Shown: positions 12,078 through 24,644 of the stretch, piece after piece
Layout: each line of letters starts with the position of its first letter
Position numbering within the stretch: the stretch's first letter is position 1
Assembly: GCA_022385805.1 (NCBI GenBank)
Contig: MU277703.1
Span: forward strand, 62,001-126,000
Direction: 5' to 3'
Length of the DNA stretch: 64,000 nt
DNA from: Pilatotrama ljubarskyi
Taxonomy: Eukaryota > Basidiomycota > Agaricomycetes > Polyporales > Polyporaceae
Program-made: the position numbers and the translations under genes
Notes under the pieces: generated by a model
Databases searched by the model: none
The model's input: only the letters and a program-made list of their open reading frames with translations
What the model was told of the DNA's origin: nothing

Positions 12078-15000
12078 GCTGCACGCGCCGGCGTGTTATC
12101 GTTGGGTGTGTTAGGGAGTGGGCGGAGCGTCGTAGGCTGACCAGGGAGACCCGCATTTTAAAGGAACTGGCCCCCTTCTCAGTCACAGGGAGAATCTTCG
12201 ACGGTGACATTGGGAAGTACGTGTTACACCGATCAATACATGATGATGCGCATCATCGTTGTTTACACAATGCAGCTGCTGGGATCGTACAGGTCCGAAC
12301 TCCTAGGTACATGACCCGAACACCAGTCACCTCTGCGCCCAGACGTCTTGAACCGAAACTGCAAATACCCTGCCGATCTCAGATGCGCCCCCAAGAGGCC
12401 TTTCTAACCACTGGCACTCCGCGGCGCTTCTCGCAGCATCGATCCGTGATACCCTCGTCGCAACGTCGTGCCTGCAGTCCGGTCGTACTGCAAGAACGGT
12501 CGCTTCATCAATGCCGTACAGTGTCTAATTGGCTCAAGCTGCTTGGTTGTCACATGGACCAGATACGATGACATGGAGAGTCGGACGCGTGGCAGCGGGC
12601 AGAGGACACAAACAGAATGTCTCGTGGAAAGGACCTTGCTCACTTGACCGACGGGACGGGAACGGTGCTACCTGGACCCCGTTTCTCACTGCGTGGCCGT
12701 ATGTCGAACACATTGCCGTAAGGACGCCCAGTGGCTTCTCCGCATCCTAATTCCGAAGAGAAGCTGCAATTGTATTTACCCTCTCATGGAATCGCGAACC
12801 TTACAATGCATTCCTGAATCTAGTAAAGCCATCGCATGCCAGGCCGGAAGAGATACGAGCGTGACGCCCGCCGGACACAGGATTCAGGCCCCGTAAATGT
12901 CTACGCCGAGGCAACGCAGTGGAGACATAGCTAGTTCGGTACTCCCATTGCGCACCCGCCACTGGTGTGGAGGCGATTGTCTGGGTTGGCAGAGCCATTC
13001 CAATACAATACGTACTTTCCATCGATGTCTCGATAACGGAACCTTGTTCCAGTTTGTGCTGGCATGCCGAAATCCCGCTATACCATTCTGGACGAATCAA
13101 TTGAATATGCTACGCCTGGCTTACCACACAGTATCTCGGCGGGTTCTCTGCACGCGGTTAGATCGGCGTACTCATTCCCTTACTCCAGGTCACTGAGTCA
13201 GTGGGAGCCCAGCTTCAAACTCAGCGACGTCCTCGGGCTTCCTGGGGGCATCGCGACTTACGCCTCAAGCTGCATGTGCAGCACGTCGGCTCAGTGCTGT
13301 TCGGCTCCTTCACATCAGCAGTCCAGCTAGCGACACAGCCTGTAGGTGCTCGAGAAAGACAGAAGTGGCAGCCTTATGCCTAATCTGAGCCTTCTTAATC
13401 CTCACGACGCTGTCGCGATGATCAGCATCCTACCGACCGCTGGCAAGCGCGTACACCGGAGAATCGATCTGCTGAACTTACTCCGCCACAGTCACTGCAA
13501 CATAGCACATACCGATGCAACGAAAGAAGGGACGATCATAGCGTCGTCCGACAGGAGCGTCGACCCACCTCAAAGCCCGGCCGCTCCCAGCCAGGGGCTT
13601 GCTGCGTCTTGGAACGGATGAACGGAGCTACGGCCTAAACTCATGGCACCCGTGTCGTTGCGACAGGCACCATTGGCTGCGCATACTCCAATCAGGAACG
13701 CAGTGAATCATCTGGCCTGCTGACTCGGGTGAGTCCGACGGGAAGTGCAGTAGAATTCTCGAGGATGAGAGAACATACACGCCACCCGGCTAGGAAGACC
13801 GCGTCCGTCGGTAAACATCTGGTACATCGATTGATTAGCTGGCCATTGTGCGATGTAGACGACGAGCTTGGTGAGATCCGTGGCATCTCTAGAAAGGTCA
13901 TCAGCGCCAGTCCCGGGCAGCTGAAGATGATAGCTTGTGCGCGAATAGATAGATTGACTTGAGATGTATCCTCGGGTGCAATCCACGACGTCCGATGAAA
14001 ATCTAAGTGGTACGAAAGACCGGCTCCGACTTCTTGAACCAAATGGTTCGCGGAATCAATTTGTCCCTTGATGGACAACATCTTCCCGCGCCTTTCGCTG
14101 ACACAGCACGATAGGATCATCCACAACCCAGCCTGGGCACCCGGGACCGTAAAGACTTGCTGGAAGACATGAGCAGAGATGTGCGTACACCTTTCCCAGT
14201 ATGAGCCAGGACTACGTCGGGCCTGCTGCAAGTATCCGTTCCGGCGCCGACAACACCCTTTCAAACGCCCGAGTAGAACAAGGTTTGATCCGTAAGTGCT
14301 CTGTACAGTGGCTCTATAGTTCTGTCATTCATGCGTTCCATTGATCTCGGACTCGCCGACGGTGTAAGCCACAGCGGAGGGCGTGCAGCGCCGGCGTGCG
14401 GAATAGGTACGAAGATGTCAAATGACAATATGCCGCACCAGCGTCCAGACGTGATAGCATTCGAAGATCACGGGCTCACGAGATCTCGATACACAGCATC
14501 AGCCGGGCACGTCCTGGGCAGCAGTCGACACTGGCAGTGTCAGAACGAACAGCGAGCATGCGGCGCGAAAACTCATATCGCATATCGCTACAGGCAGGGC
14601 TTTCTTACAAGCACAGGATAAGTTGGTGACCACTCTCGGTTCCCAGCCGTGCAATCGGGGCCCCGAGTGGTCTCCAGCCTTCAGGCCCTGGCTTGTTCGG
14701 ACGAAGCAGAAAGGAACAATGAAGGTACGACGTACTGCGATGCTCTGCTTCCAGGCGCAGGACGTACGAGCAGTCCCAGCTGGCGCGAGGTTGTGAGGGT
14801 CGATATGGTTGTTCAAGTTCCCGATGGGTTGAGAGGCTGCCCGATGCACAGCGGTCCGCGAACCTTCACGCAGCGACGCCACAAAGGTTCTGGGCGTGAA
14901 GCGAGTTCCGCCGGCTCGATCTAGTAATCACGGGGTGCGTTTGGGTAACGCTGAGGGCGAACGGGGCTGCATCGTACACGAGGGTTGCCAACAGAGCGAG

Positions 15001-17789
15001 CTTGTGGCCATATGCACTCGGCCGCCGCCGCTTCGCGAATGGATGATCGGGGATGGGGTTATGAAGCGTTGTGTAGCAGCGGAGCGTACGATGAGGGGCT
15101 GGAGATCGTTCCGAGATGGGCTGCCGACGATATCGATCGCAGATACCTTCCACGGGCCGTGCTACGGTCGCGGGAGAAGGTCGCTGGGGATCGGGTGGTG
15201 GGTAGGCGGGTGGGTCATTCCTGGAGGCTTCGTCTCATCCCTCGTTCGGGGGTTGGATGGTCCGGTACACGAGTGGGACACGTGTATCCTACCGCGGCTG
15301 ATTGATGCATCCCGATATGGCGACAACGTGCAACCGCCCCACCGTAGTTGCGCCTGGGGAGCGATGAGCGGACGAATCAACACTACAGCAGCAGACATTG
15401 GCGTAGCGTGGGCTCTCATGAGAGCTGGCGGGCAGAAAGCAGCAGAGGACTCACACACGCCGCTACCAGCCAGTGGGCATCGCACAGACGGCATGCATGC
15501 CGATAGCCGATACTGAGGAACGAGGCCGAGAGGTGTCGAGAAGAGGAGACTGGATCCAGAGAGTTCACCCATGTTGGGGAGCGGTCGCTTTACAGCATGT
15601 GAGTGGCGGCAGCCGACGACGATCTTTTGGAGGAAGGAAGCCCTTCTGCAGCCAGCTGATGTGCATAAATATTGAGCGGTCATCGAGGTCTGCACGCTGT
15701 GCCGAGTGGAGAGCTTGTCGGCAGAGAACGGTGGGCGTATGACATTGCGTCAATGTGAGCTCGTGTCCGGAGGAGTTCTAAAGTCGGGTGGAGTTGACGA
15801 CCACTCAGCAGCAATACGTAGGCCAGAAGACTGGGAGATACTCACCGGAGATAGCCCGTTCGAACGACCTCTCCCAGAATTCCCAGCAGCTGCATGATGC
15901 GGTCAGTCTTGTTCGGCGGTAAGTTGCGGGTGTATGGGCTGCATCGTGTGTCGCTGGCAAGTGAGGAGTACGAGCTGTCTTCAGGTGAAGACCCGGGTCG
16001 AAGATGACTGTCGGAGCGAAGCGAGAAGACGCATTGCGGATTAGCGAGCACGCCGCTGGAAGTCTGCCGGAGCTGGCCGCTGGAGAGAAGTCGAGAGCGA
16101 CACGCAAAGGAACCGAAAAGTCTAGCGAGCAGAGCGACTCATCACAGTCGCGTTGAAAGCGACAATGGAGGTCAAGTCGCCGCAGGGCCTCGTCCGGCAG
16201 CAGCGCTCTTCCGGAAGCGCAAACAGTTGCACACTGCAAACCATGCGCCTAAAATCTGGGGCCAAGCAGCCAGACAGGGACAAATCCTGCCGTATTTTCG
16301 CACCGGCCGCAGTACGGGCAACTCCATTCGTATGTGTCCGGACCTCAAGGGGCGTATCTATTCAGACTCTCCGCGTCAGGGTTTTGAGCAAACGGTACTG
16401 GGCAGTCCCATTGCGTTGCAAACGGCAAGCTTCCTTCGTCGATGCCAACGGCCGAGACTTTTGCGTGTAGTCTGTCACAGCGGACACGCTAGCACCCCGG
16501 CCGTATTGAGTGCTTCTGCAGGAATATCAGGGTTGGGCGCGCGTCTACGCGCCGAATATTAATTCTATCTGGCACATGGCGCCCTTGCCGCCATACGTTC
16601 GTTCAGTAACTGAGCGATGCAGCCAGGTGGTTTGTAATCGCTCACCAGTAACGCTGCGATGCTAGAGGTCCCTCCCCAGTTCCCCGCCGGCTTGGTGCCT
16701 GTGGGCTATCTCGACGATCAGCCAAACGCGGGAAAATCGAGGCGGGACTGGGATGGCCACATAAGCTGGCTTAGGGTGACCCCAGCTCTGTGGTTCCCCG
16801 CATCCCAAAAGCGGGCGTGCAAATACCGGTGACAACTGCGGGCACCACACAAATTGGCAGAAGGGATTAGGCAGCGGTTGACGACCGCCACAGACCAGGG
16901 ATGGACTTGTTCTTCTGCAACTCACTCGTGCCGGCGCCCAACCAGTTTAGAACGGGAGCCTGGGAGCGCCGGACCGGAGAAGCGAGCTTAGCGCCGTCTC
17001 CCGCTGCCGCAGTGCCTTCTGCGCAGAGCCCGCTCCCAAGTCCGCTCCAACCTTCGACACCGGGGTCCTTGTCCGGTGTTCCTCTTCACGAGAGGGTGCG
17101 CAAATGCCGGCTGCTTTTTGTTCTTGTTCCCAGCTACTGTGAGACTGGGATAGAAGAGGCTAGTCCAGGAATCGTTCTGATACCGGCGGCTTCTTCGACC
17201 ATCCCACAACAGGACGACCGCAAGGCGGTTTGCGCAACGTTCCAGGCCTCCAGCTACCCAGGGGAGCGGCCCAGCCAGGGCCATGCGTACAATCCCCTCA
17301 GCGGCTCTCACGCGGACGACGTGTCGCGATGTCGAGGTTCCTGATTCGCAGGGGTAACAAGGCGCAACTTTCCTTGGCAATGAACAACGCTGCCGAAAAG
17401 TAGTGCACACAAATCTCGTATGCTGATTGTGGGCTAATCTAATAAGGGCGATGATATGGCGCTACATGCAAGAGATAGTAAACGAATGTAATCTCGTAGT
17501 GTGTAGCAACAGATGAACACGAATGGAGGTAGTAACGAATGAAGTCGCATGAAGACGAAGGGGATACTTGCTATAGGTCTAAGGGGATTACTGCATACCG
17601 CGTACTACTAACCTAGGTCCGCGCATCAAGGGCGCTGCGGACATTATGCTGAACGTACGTTTCATCGCTAGAGTGTACACTATCCAAGCTCATGACCTCG
17701 GCCTACGGCAAGTCAGCGACCGCTCGAGCAACGAACGCGGAACGCTCACCTCGCCGAGCCGCAGTGGAGGACGACAAGGACCGCGGCGC
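12078..17789. other. Long gene-poor region upstream of the WOPR gene
   Basis: About 5.7 kb with no gene that could be supported. Open frames of 100-206 codons occur (for example 13692-14264 minus, 14896-15516 plus, 15162-15695 minus, 16901-17344 plus), but none has a recognised motif, and overlapping frames are open on both strands. It may hold a long promoter or leader for the WOPR regulator, species-specific genes or decayed DNA. No terminal repeats were recognised by eye. Confidence 0.45.
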
Positions 17790-19018
17790 TCAGTCGCGGA
17801 CGCGCTGCGGGAGGAGCGCGATTTTCCGCGTCTTCTTCACAATGTGGCCCTCCTTGCCGAAATAGCGCTCCGTCTCGAAACTCCACTCGGCGTTTGCGAT
17901 GATCCAGTCTTCGAGGCCCTGGATGTACAGCGAGACGGCATGGTCGATCTCGGGACCCCAGGAAGGGACGACCTTCCGACACTCGAAAAACCACTCAAGC
18001 GTCTTTCCCCAGAGCTCTCCGGCGAGCTCGATCGCCTCCTGTCGGTCGACGCCGTTCATGTTCATGAGAACGCAGACGAGGTTATGCGTCTATCATATTG
18101 CGGCCTATCAGCGACGAGCGCGTAAAAATTTGGAATGGCGAGGACTTACATCGCCTCGTGCTTGCTCCGCGTTGTACGACAGCACGTCCTAGATAGACAC
18201 GATACCGTAAGGGAATGCCGTAGTTGACGCGGACAGGACCACTCACGTTCGCCCATGACACGAGGTCGTTCGTCGCGTCGGACAGCGCCTTGATGATCGG
18301 GTGCTCGATGACATCGTCCGGGAGGTCGATGTTGGCCGCATACTCGATGAACGCAAAGCCTGTTTTGCAGCCGCTCGTGTCGCGGCGAAGAAGGATGTAC
18401 TCCTCCAACTCCGGGATGTTGCCGGAGCCGCGATCATCAGCCTGCTGCATGATGGCCTGAAAATAGGTGTCCAGCGTCGACATGAGGCGCTGTTGGCACC
18501 CAGGGCCTGCGGTCTGCTGCATGCGCACCCAGAACCTGATCCGAGGAAGAACAAAAGTACGGACATTAGTAAGCGCGGCCAATCACAGAACATCGTAGGA
18601 TGACTTACGACTTGGTCAGCCTATGCGCGGCGGTATCAGAATGGTACGTGTGCGGGTGGTAGAGCGTGTTCATAACACACTCCGCCAAACCGCGCGTCCC
18701 TGTCGTGTCGAACTCGTCTGTCCAGTCGTCGAGGGTGAAGAGGAAGTTCATGAAGTCTGTGCAGACACGGAGTTCGTCGAACGTGCAGTCGATGTAGCAC
18801 ATGCCGCTGAGCAGACCGGCGTTCAGAGTGAGGAACTTGGCGCGCTGCTTCTCAGAAAAGTTGGCCATGCTGAGAAGCCACTGCTCCGATTCGCGTGAGA
18901 CCTCGCGCTCTTGTGGATGGCACCGTAGAGGATAGGGGATCGGAGAGATGAAGTCGGGAAACTTGAGGATGACGACCTCCTGCGGGTCGGTAGGCGAGTG
19001 AGCAGCACGTACAGCCAT
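17790..19018 (-). CDS. Class I sesquiterpene synthase 2
   Basis: Cyclises farnesyl diphosphate; product unknown. Four exons on the minus strand: 19018-18609, 18535-18247, 18188-18150 and 18089-17790, about 345 residues with phases that add up exactly. Motif 1 is LDDWTDEF. The NSE/DTE motif is AN|DVLSYNAEQARGD across an intron, followed by another intron and THNLVCVLM. AGPGCQQRL and a terminal WSFETERYFG match the family. Exon 2 has the same length (289 nt) as exon 2 of synthase 1, so the genes are paralogs, but this one has an extra intron directly after the NSE motif. A TATA box lies about 106 bp upstream. It faces synthase 1 across about 11.7 kb of other genes. Confidence 0.92.
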
Positions 19019-19123
19019 GGGTGCACAATACACGGCAGCGGGGTGAGCAAGGAGGTACAAGAAGAAGGAGCGCGAGAAGCGAAGGACGAGCCGCACCGAC
19101 GGTGAAGGTCACCCGCCCGGGCC

Positions 19124-19130
19124 TTATATA
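19124..19130 (-). promoter_or_regulatory. TATA box of terpene synthase 2
   Basis: TATATAAGG on the minus strand, about 106 bp upstream of the ATG at 19018. Confidence 0.55.
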
Positions 19131-19209
19131 CCTTGCGGGAGTGATGCGGAGTCACCGGGCGGGAGGGAAAGATCCCGTATTGTCTTGTGCGCGAGGCGCG
19201 ACGAATCTG

Positions 19210-19668
19210 TCAAGCGACAATGCATGATGATCCAAATTTGTCAAGGGTCCAAGGGTGATCGCCGGGTATCAATATTGAAGAATTAAGAATTGGCGTTGCT
19301 CTCGGCGTCGCAGTGTACAACGCTAGCACCGACACCACAGGAGCGTTCTCGGCCGCAGAGACATAACGCGCTGCATTCCCGTCCAAGACATGCCTGCATT
19401 CTGCATTCACAAGGAGGGCTGAGACGGGTGTCCAGAGGACCTTCGGGATTGTACACAAGCTCTACAGCGCCGCGGCGCTCACCTCAATGTGCGAAGGGAA
19501 CGGAGCCGCTGGTGGCTTCCAATCAACCTGCTTGAGCCGGCGCGGTTCCCGAATAAGGGCCGTCCTGACGGGAGGGAAACCGCGGACGCTCGGTACGCTG
19601 ACAATAAGCTCCCAGAAATTGCCGACCCTGAGCCATGTGCGAGGCCGTCGTGCGCAGATGTGCGGCAT
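19210..19668 (-). CDS. Possible small two-exon gene, unidentified
   Basis: Two adjacent open frames on the minus strand can be joined in phase: a first exon from ATG 19668 (MPHICARRPRTWLRVGNFWE to ...PPAAPFPSHIE) and a second (VLWTPVSALLV to ...GSSCIVA, stop at 19210). The intron would start with GTGAGC but needs a weak AAG acceptor and is only about 42 bp. The product is not recognised. The exon 1 composition looks coding, but the call is weak and could be chance. Confidence 0.25.
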
Positions 19669-20494
19669 GGCGCCCGCCTACCGTCGCTGACCATTCCGAT
19701 CGCGGTGAGGCATCATCTCGGGCATGGACGCAAAGGCATGCTAGCCATCCTGAGGCCGATTTAGAGAGTTTGACACGTTGTGAACGAAAAAGGGCGTCAG
19801 TGGGAGGTTGCAATTGTTTTGCCTACTTACAGCCGGAGCAGCTGAGTGCATGCTTAATATTAGAGGGCGGTGCTGAAGCGGAGAGGATTGCTATATCGAG
19901 CGAGGTTGACTGCTTGAAACAAAAGACACTGCCGAACACGTAAGATTAGACGGAGAAAGTGGGCGCCGCGTCTCCGTCAGATGTCGCATTTTCGTCAAAG
20001 ATTGAGATTGACAAGATGATAAATTGACTGTGTGACCGAGGGATATGTTCTGCGAGAAGATATCTAGGCTGAGCGAACAATAAGGAGGAGGAATGAGGCT
20101 GTTTCAGGCCACATTGTCGATAGGATCGACTCCGGAATGCTGGACCACAACAAGATGGGAGCAGGAGGCAGCGGAGCCGTGAGATTGCCAGGACGATGTA
20201 CGGACAAGGCAGGACAGCCACGTGGGGGTTCATCTTCCGCTTGAATGCTCCCGCGCGGCGGCCTTACTCCGCCCGGCTCCGCTGTAAATGACTCCGCGAG
20301 CGTGGGCGGCCTCCGCCACAGGCGTTGTGGCGGGCGCACTCTCCGCGCGCACTTGCTTCAGTACTTCACACTCCACGCATCCTCCGCCGCGCAGAGCGTC
20401 ATCAGCCCTTTACGCGTATGTGTATTCTACGGATATAGCGGGCAATCATCCAGGAACCTTGTGATTCGTTGGCGAACAGTTTCATCCGTCCTCC

Positions 20495-21205
20495 ATGCCT
20501 GCTACGCAGCCCTCAACATCGCCGGCCCTTCCACTCAACGTCGCACCCGGATCTCGGCCGGCCACAGCGCAGTCAACGTTGTCCACAGCCTCGTCGACCA
20601 CCGTTGGCGCTCCCAAAGCAGCCCCGAACCCTCCGGATATATCGAGCCCCCATGAGCTAACGGCGTTTGTACGCAGCGGTGATCCATGTGCCAGTGTTCT
20701 GTAATGCTGATTTACGCCTTACACGTCCGTATGGACGTCGCGGCCATGCATGCTACTTCTGCATACTACAGGTTGAATCGTTGCTGGAACAGCTCGACCA
20801 AAAGTTTGATGATATGTCCAGCCAGATACTCGACCGCAGTACGTCACCTCTTCCGCGCGGCCGTCCATCTCTCCTCAGACCCGTCTCACACCTGTCGTAC
20901 CCAGTGATGCAGATGTCCAGCCGTGTGGATGCCCTGGAGGCGTCCATACATGATATCATCAATAGCGATACTCCTGCCCCGCCTTTGCCACCCAGTGTTC
21001 CGCAGTCACCTTCCATCTCGCAGAGGAAGAGCACCGGGAGTGGGTAGCGCCACCAGCCTTGACAGAGTGCCGTCACCGAGCGGTCGGAATCTGTATGTAG
21101 CTTCACTGTATACCCACACCTGGCATTATCTATGCAGGTCCAGACACTGTGCGAGACGTTCTCCGCGGGGTACCACCACCCAAGGAGGAGTACCCATCTC
21201 CATAA
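20495..21205 (+). CDS. Heat-shock factor binding protein 1-like (HSBP1)
   Basis: A small coiled-coil protein; family members bind the trimerisation domain of heat-shock factor and dampen its activity, and HSBP1 is also linked to WASH complex assembly. The start is ATG 20495, with a Ser/Pro/Thr-rich N-terminus (MPATQPSTSPALPL). The coiled coil is spread over three exons: ELTAF | VESLLEQLDQKFDDMSSQIL | MSSRVDALEASIHDIIN, matching the HSBP1 consensus around LLxQxxxKFxxMSxQI and MSxRxxxLE. A Pro/Ser tail follows. Reading straight on stops at 21047 (...KSTGSG). If GTGGGT inside that codon run is used as a donor, a further exon gives SPDTVRDVLRGVPPPKEEY and stops at 21203-21205; I prefer this because it looks coding, but it is not certain. 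Confidence 0.78.
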
Positions 21206-22347
21206 CATACCTCAGACCGGTCTTCACGAGTCTATCTCCCACGAGAGGAACTCCGCCAGCCTAGGTCCGCACCGCACCGTCCGAACCTCCCCGACGGAGA
21301 CTTGTGCGAGGCTGCTCGCCGCGCTACGACTTCCCTGTCACCGCATCGGCAGCGCTGGGGTGTACCCTGCTTCGACTCGCCTTCGCCACCACTGGAAGAG
21401 ATGGACGGGCAGCCATTCTCGCGCGTCGCCCCCACCCCTTGCGCGCTGACAGCCGCCTCGCGGCGCCCTCGAGGCCCGCGCCGCAACATGGGGAATGCCG
21501 TATGCCCGCTACAGCAGGCAGGAGGCGCTGCCAACGCCCATCCATTCAAACCTGCCCAGTTTGGTCATTTTATCTCCCACCTATCGCAGCGAGCCACCCA
21601 CAAAGGACGCCTGAGGCCGACCTGTCAATCTCTGCAGCGAGCTGGAATGAACCAGCGCAGCGGGCGGACGCATGCACGGAAGACGCCGCCCTGCGCACGC
21701 GTGATTGGACGGGGTGCAGCGCTCAGCGGTTTGCCCTCAGCGACGTGTCCCGTGGCGGTCGTGACAGCGATATAGACCCCGCGCCAACCAGAGCGCAGCG
21801 AGCGGAGTAGGCAGACAGGCGTTCGCGCGCGTCGCGGAATAGACGGCCGACAGTCCTAGCTTCCTGTGATAACGTATGCACTAAGTCGATTCAAGGTTCG
21901 ACGGTTCCAAAGGGGCAACCACTGCTCCCGTGCTCGCCTGGAGGGGTTCCTTCTCCTCCCCGAGACAACCGTCTGTGCGAGCCATCGCCAGGTATATCCT
22001 GCCCGCGCACTTGGCATGTTCTGCGGCCCTGAATCGAATATGAGAGATGCGTATGCCAACGTCAACGCCGGCACGAGTATGGCTCCCTCCCGCTGAACGT
22101 AATGCGCGTGACAAGTCTTCTATCGCCTTCCTCCCATTTTTTCGCGCACGCGGGAAAGCGGTTACATTGTCAAGTCACTGTCTGTCCCAAGACATACAGC
22201 CTGCGGTCATCAGTGCGAAATCCACGCACGAACACGCAGGAATCCTCGCTCCTGACACAAATTTCTCCGGCTCCTCATCAACCCGACCGGATATGCTCCA
22301 CGAGAGGCTGTGCGGGGTATTGCAGGACCAAAAAATCAATGCACAGT
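21206..22347. other. Intergenic, overlapping open frames of unknown value
   Basis: About 1.1 kb between HSBP1 and the 3' end of GET4. Two overlapping plus-strand frames of 157-168 codons (21302-21810) are open but show no motif. Without an ortholog I do not call a gene. Confidence 0.4.
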
Positions 22348-24023
22348 TTAATCCAGGCCCGGTGTCGAGGTCGGCGGGGCTGGCGCGAGGACCCTGCGCG
22401 AGGGCGTCGCACTCTGTGGGGCTCCTCCAAACATAGCCGAGATCATGTCGCCGAGCGGATTCCCCTGCTGGCCTCGTGGCGGGGGTATTGCGAAGTAAAC
22501 TTCTGCGATCTCGCTGAGCGCCTGTAGACAGGGGGAGGGAGATGTCAGTCAAGAACAAAGTGCATTAGAACCAGATGGGCTGCAGCGAGCAAACCGAGCA
22601 AAGAAGCTGACTTGCATTTGGACTGCTTAGGACGTAGCGAGTAGAGAAGGTGCGAAGATGAATGGGGAGGGGTCTGACGTCCAAAAGCCTCCGATCCGCC
22701 CAACGCCGCGCGCCCCTGCAGGGCTAGCTGAGCCGCGCAGGCATGCGTGACCGTTTATCAGATGGGCCGGCGGATAGGTAGAGTGGACTGCGAAGACACA
22801 GCAGACGATCCTTTCTCAGAAGCCCGCCCAGACGCATCGCAGACGTGTGGTCGTGTAATCGCGGAAGAGTGACGATGGGAGCGATGGAACTAAACGTAGA
22901 AGGATTACCCACCTTGCGGACTTCTCTGTTTGCGACCAGGCCGCCTTTGCTCTGGTACGTTCCGCAGAGTCGTACCCAAGCTTCCCGCATCGCCTTGTTC
23001 TTGTCTCCTTGGGCCCTCTGACACGCCCGCACTGCCAGTTGGGCGAAATTGAGTGTTGGGTCTGTAGTGAATACAATTTCATCGAGCTCGCTGTCTGTAG
23101 GCTTCCCGACCGGGATTGGTGATGGCTGATGCGGCGATAGCAAGGATGGGCGACGAGCGGTCAGCTGGGAGACATAGTGGGTGATGAACGTCCTGGCGGC
23201 TAGGATGTTCCCGTTCTGCAAGTACCTGGAACCGTTACGGATGAGAAACGGCGATAATTTGCTACAGGACGCTCCTGCTTACGGTATGGTCCCCCGCAGC
23301 GCGAAAGGTGCGGCGGGCCCGTCTGGGCCCGACCATTCGATGAACATCTCAGCAAGTAGGCGTGCACTGTCCCGCTTTCCCGCCGCCAGGAGGTGCGGCT
23401 CTGCAGCCGCAAAGTTGCCCTCTATCGATTCCGAGTGCCAAGGATCCGATGAGCGTCGGGGTGGCGGAAGCGGTCGGGCGTACGTACCCTTGTACAGAAG
23501 CTCTCCGACGTAGTGATGGAGATCAGGGTCTCCGCCAGGATGGGGACCGACTTTCGCGGACCAGCTGCGAGATTGCTCAGGCCAGGCCGCAGAGCAGTCA
23601 AGCTTCAGTACTTACGCAATGGACTTGTCAATGATGGTCTTGCGCCATGAACCAGACGGGCCCGTCAGCGCGATCAGCTGCGTGAGGCGTCCTGTATTTC
23701 GGGTTTAAAGGAGGAACAAGAGACTGAAAGGCAGTACGAAGGCACTGACCTCGACTCTCGTCGCTAACAGTCTCGCCCTTGCTCTCGTACACATCCAGGA
23801 GGAATGCGGCGAGATCCGACCCACTGCCCTGTTGCCCTACTTTGAGTAGCTCCCTCGCGGATTGAAAGAGGACGTCAATAGCGGTATCGTATTGTCCCGA
23901 CTTGTTATAGCGCGAAGCGAACGTCCGCGCTTTCTGGTGTGCTTCGTACGGCTGCCCAGAGGCAATCAGAGGGAGGATAGCCTCGAGGGCTCGTGCAGAC
24001 GAAGTTGCCCTTGCAGGAGGCAT
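22348..24023 (-). CDS. GET4: Get4, tail-anchored protein targeting factor
   Basis: A cytosolic TPR-like protein that, with Get5, links Sgt2 to the ATPase Get3 in the guided entry of tail-anchored proteins to the ER. The start is ATG 24023 (MPPARATSSARALE). Exons give PYEAHQKARTFASRYNKSGQ, LLKVGQQGSGSDLAAFLLDV, then GPSGSWRKTIIDKSIA, KVGPHPGGDPDLHHYVGELL, AAGKRDSARLLAEMFIEW, NILAARTFITHYVSQL and TDPTLNFAQLAVRACQRA. The last exon, ALSEIAEVYFAIPPPRG to ...PTSTPGLD, stops with TAA at 22348-22350. Domain order and length fit DUF410/Get4 proteins in full. Confidence 0.92.
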
Positions 24024-24644
24024 TCTAACGGCTATGTCGGGATCCAGTCACAGCGTGCAGGTCACTTATAGTTCAGAGACGTCGAGGACGTCGTAAGCTG
24101 GAGATTGGTAGAGCGGAGTGCGACAACAAGCAAGTCGTCGCTATCGACGCTCGCGGTGACGGCGGTGCGTTCGCTGCCGGGCGCTTAGCGTCCACATTGT
24201 GGCGCCCGCCGCCTATTACAGCACGCATCGGGCGCCTGTCGGTCACAGCCCGCGTGCTGTTGTTCCAATGTTGTTCCATCTACCCCGCGCACGGCGAACT
24301 TGCACATCTGCGCTTCCAGCTCGTCGTACGTCTCCCAGCCCCGTGGAGTAGAGTGCAATTGAGAACATACATACTTCTTGTGCGGCTTGCTAGCAAAACC
24401 TGTTGATTTCCTAGGACTCTTCGAGGCTGGATCGTACACCAAGATCTATCCTTCGATTGTATTCAGACCTCCAGACAAGACGGAACGTGGCCACCCCCCC
24501 AACCTCTTCGTCCTCCGTGCTTCTGCGCTGTGATTGCGGGCTCAGCAGCGCCATTGGCTCTCTATTGTCTTGAGACCAACCCTCGGCCCACTCCCGAACC
24601 CTGACATTGTCTCGCAACCGAACCCGAGGTGTTCACCTTCCAGC
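24024..24644. promoter_or_regulatory. Divergent promoter region, GET4 / ARV1
   Basis: A 621 bp gap between divergent start codons. No strong TATA box or other site was recognised. Confidence 0.4.

Noticed and set aside
14499..14882. Minus-strand 127-codon frame with a hydrophobic end
   Set aside because: No recognisable domain and no supporting splice sites.
14896..15516. 206-codon plus-strand open frame
   Set aside because: The opposite strand is also open for 177 codons, there are no motifs, and Gly/Trp/Arg-rich composition fits chance in GC-rich DNA.
16901..17410. Opposed open frames on both strands (147 and 140 codons)
   Set aside because: Both strands open at once, low-complexity Ser/Pro or Arg-rich content, no motifs.
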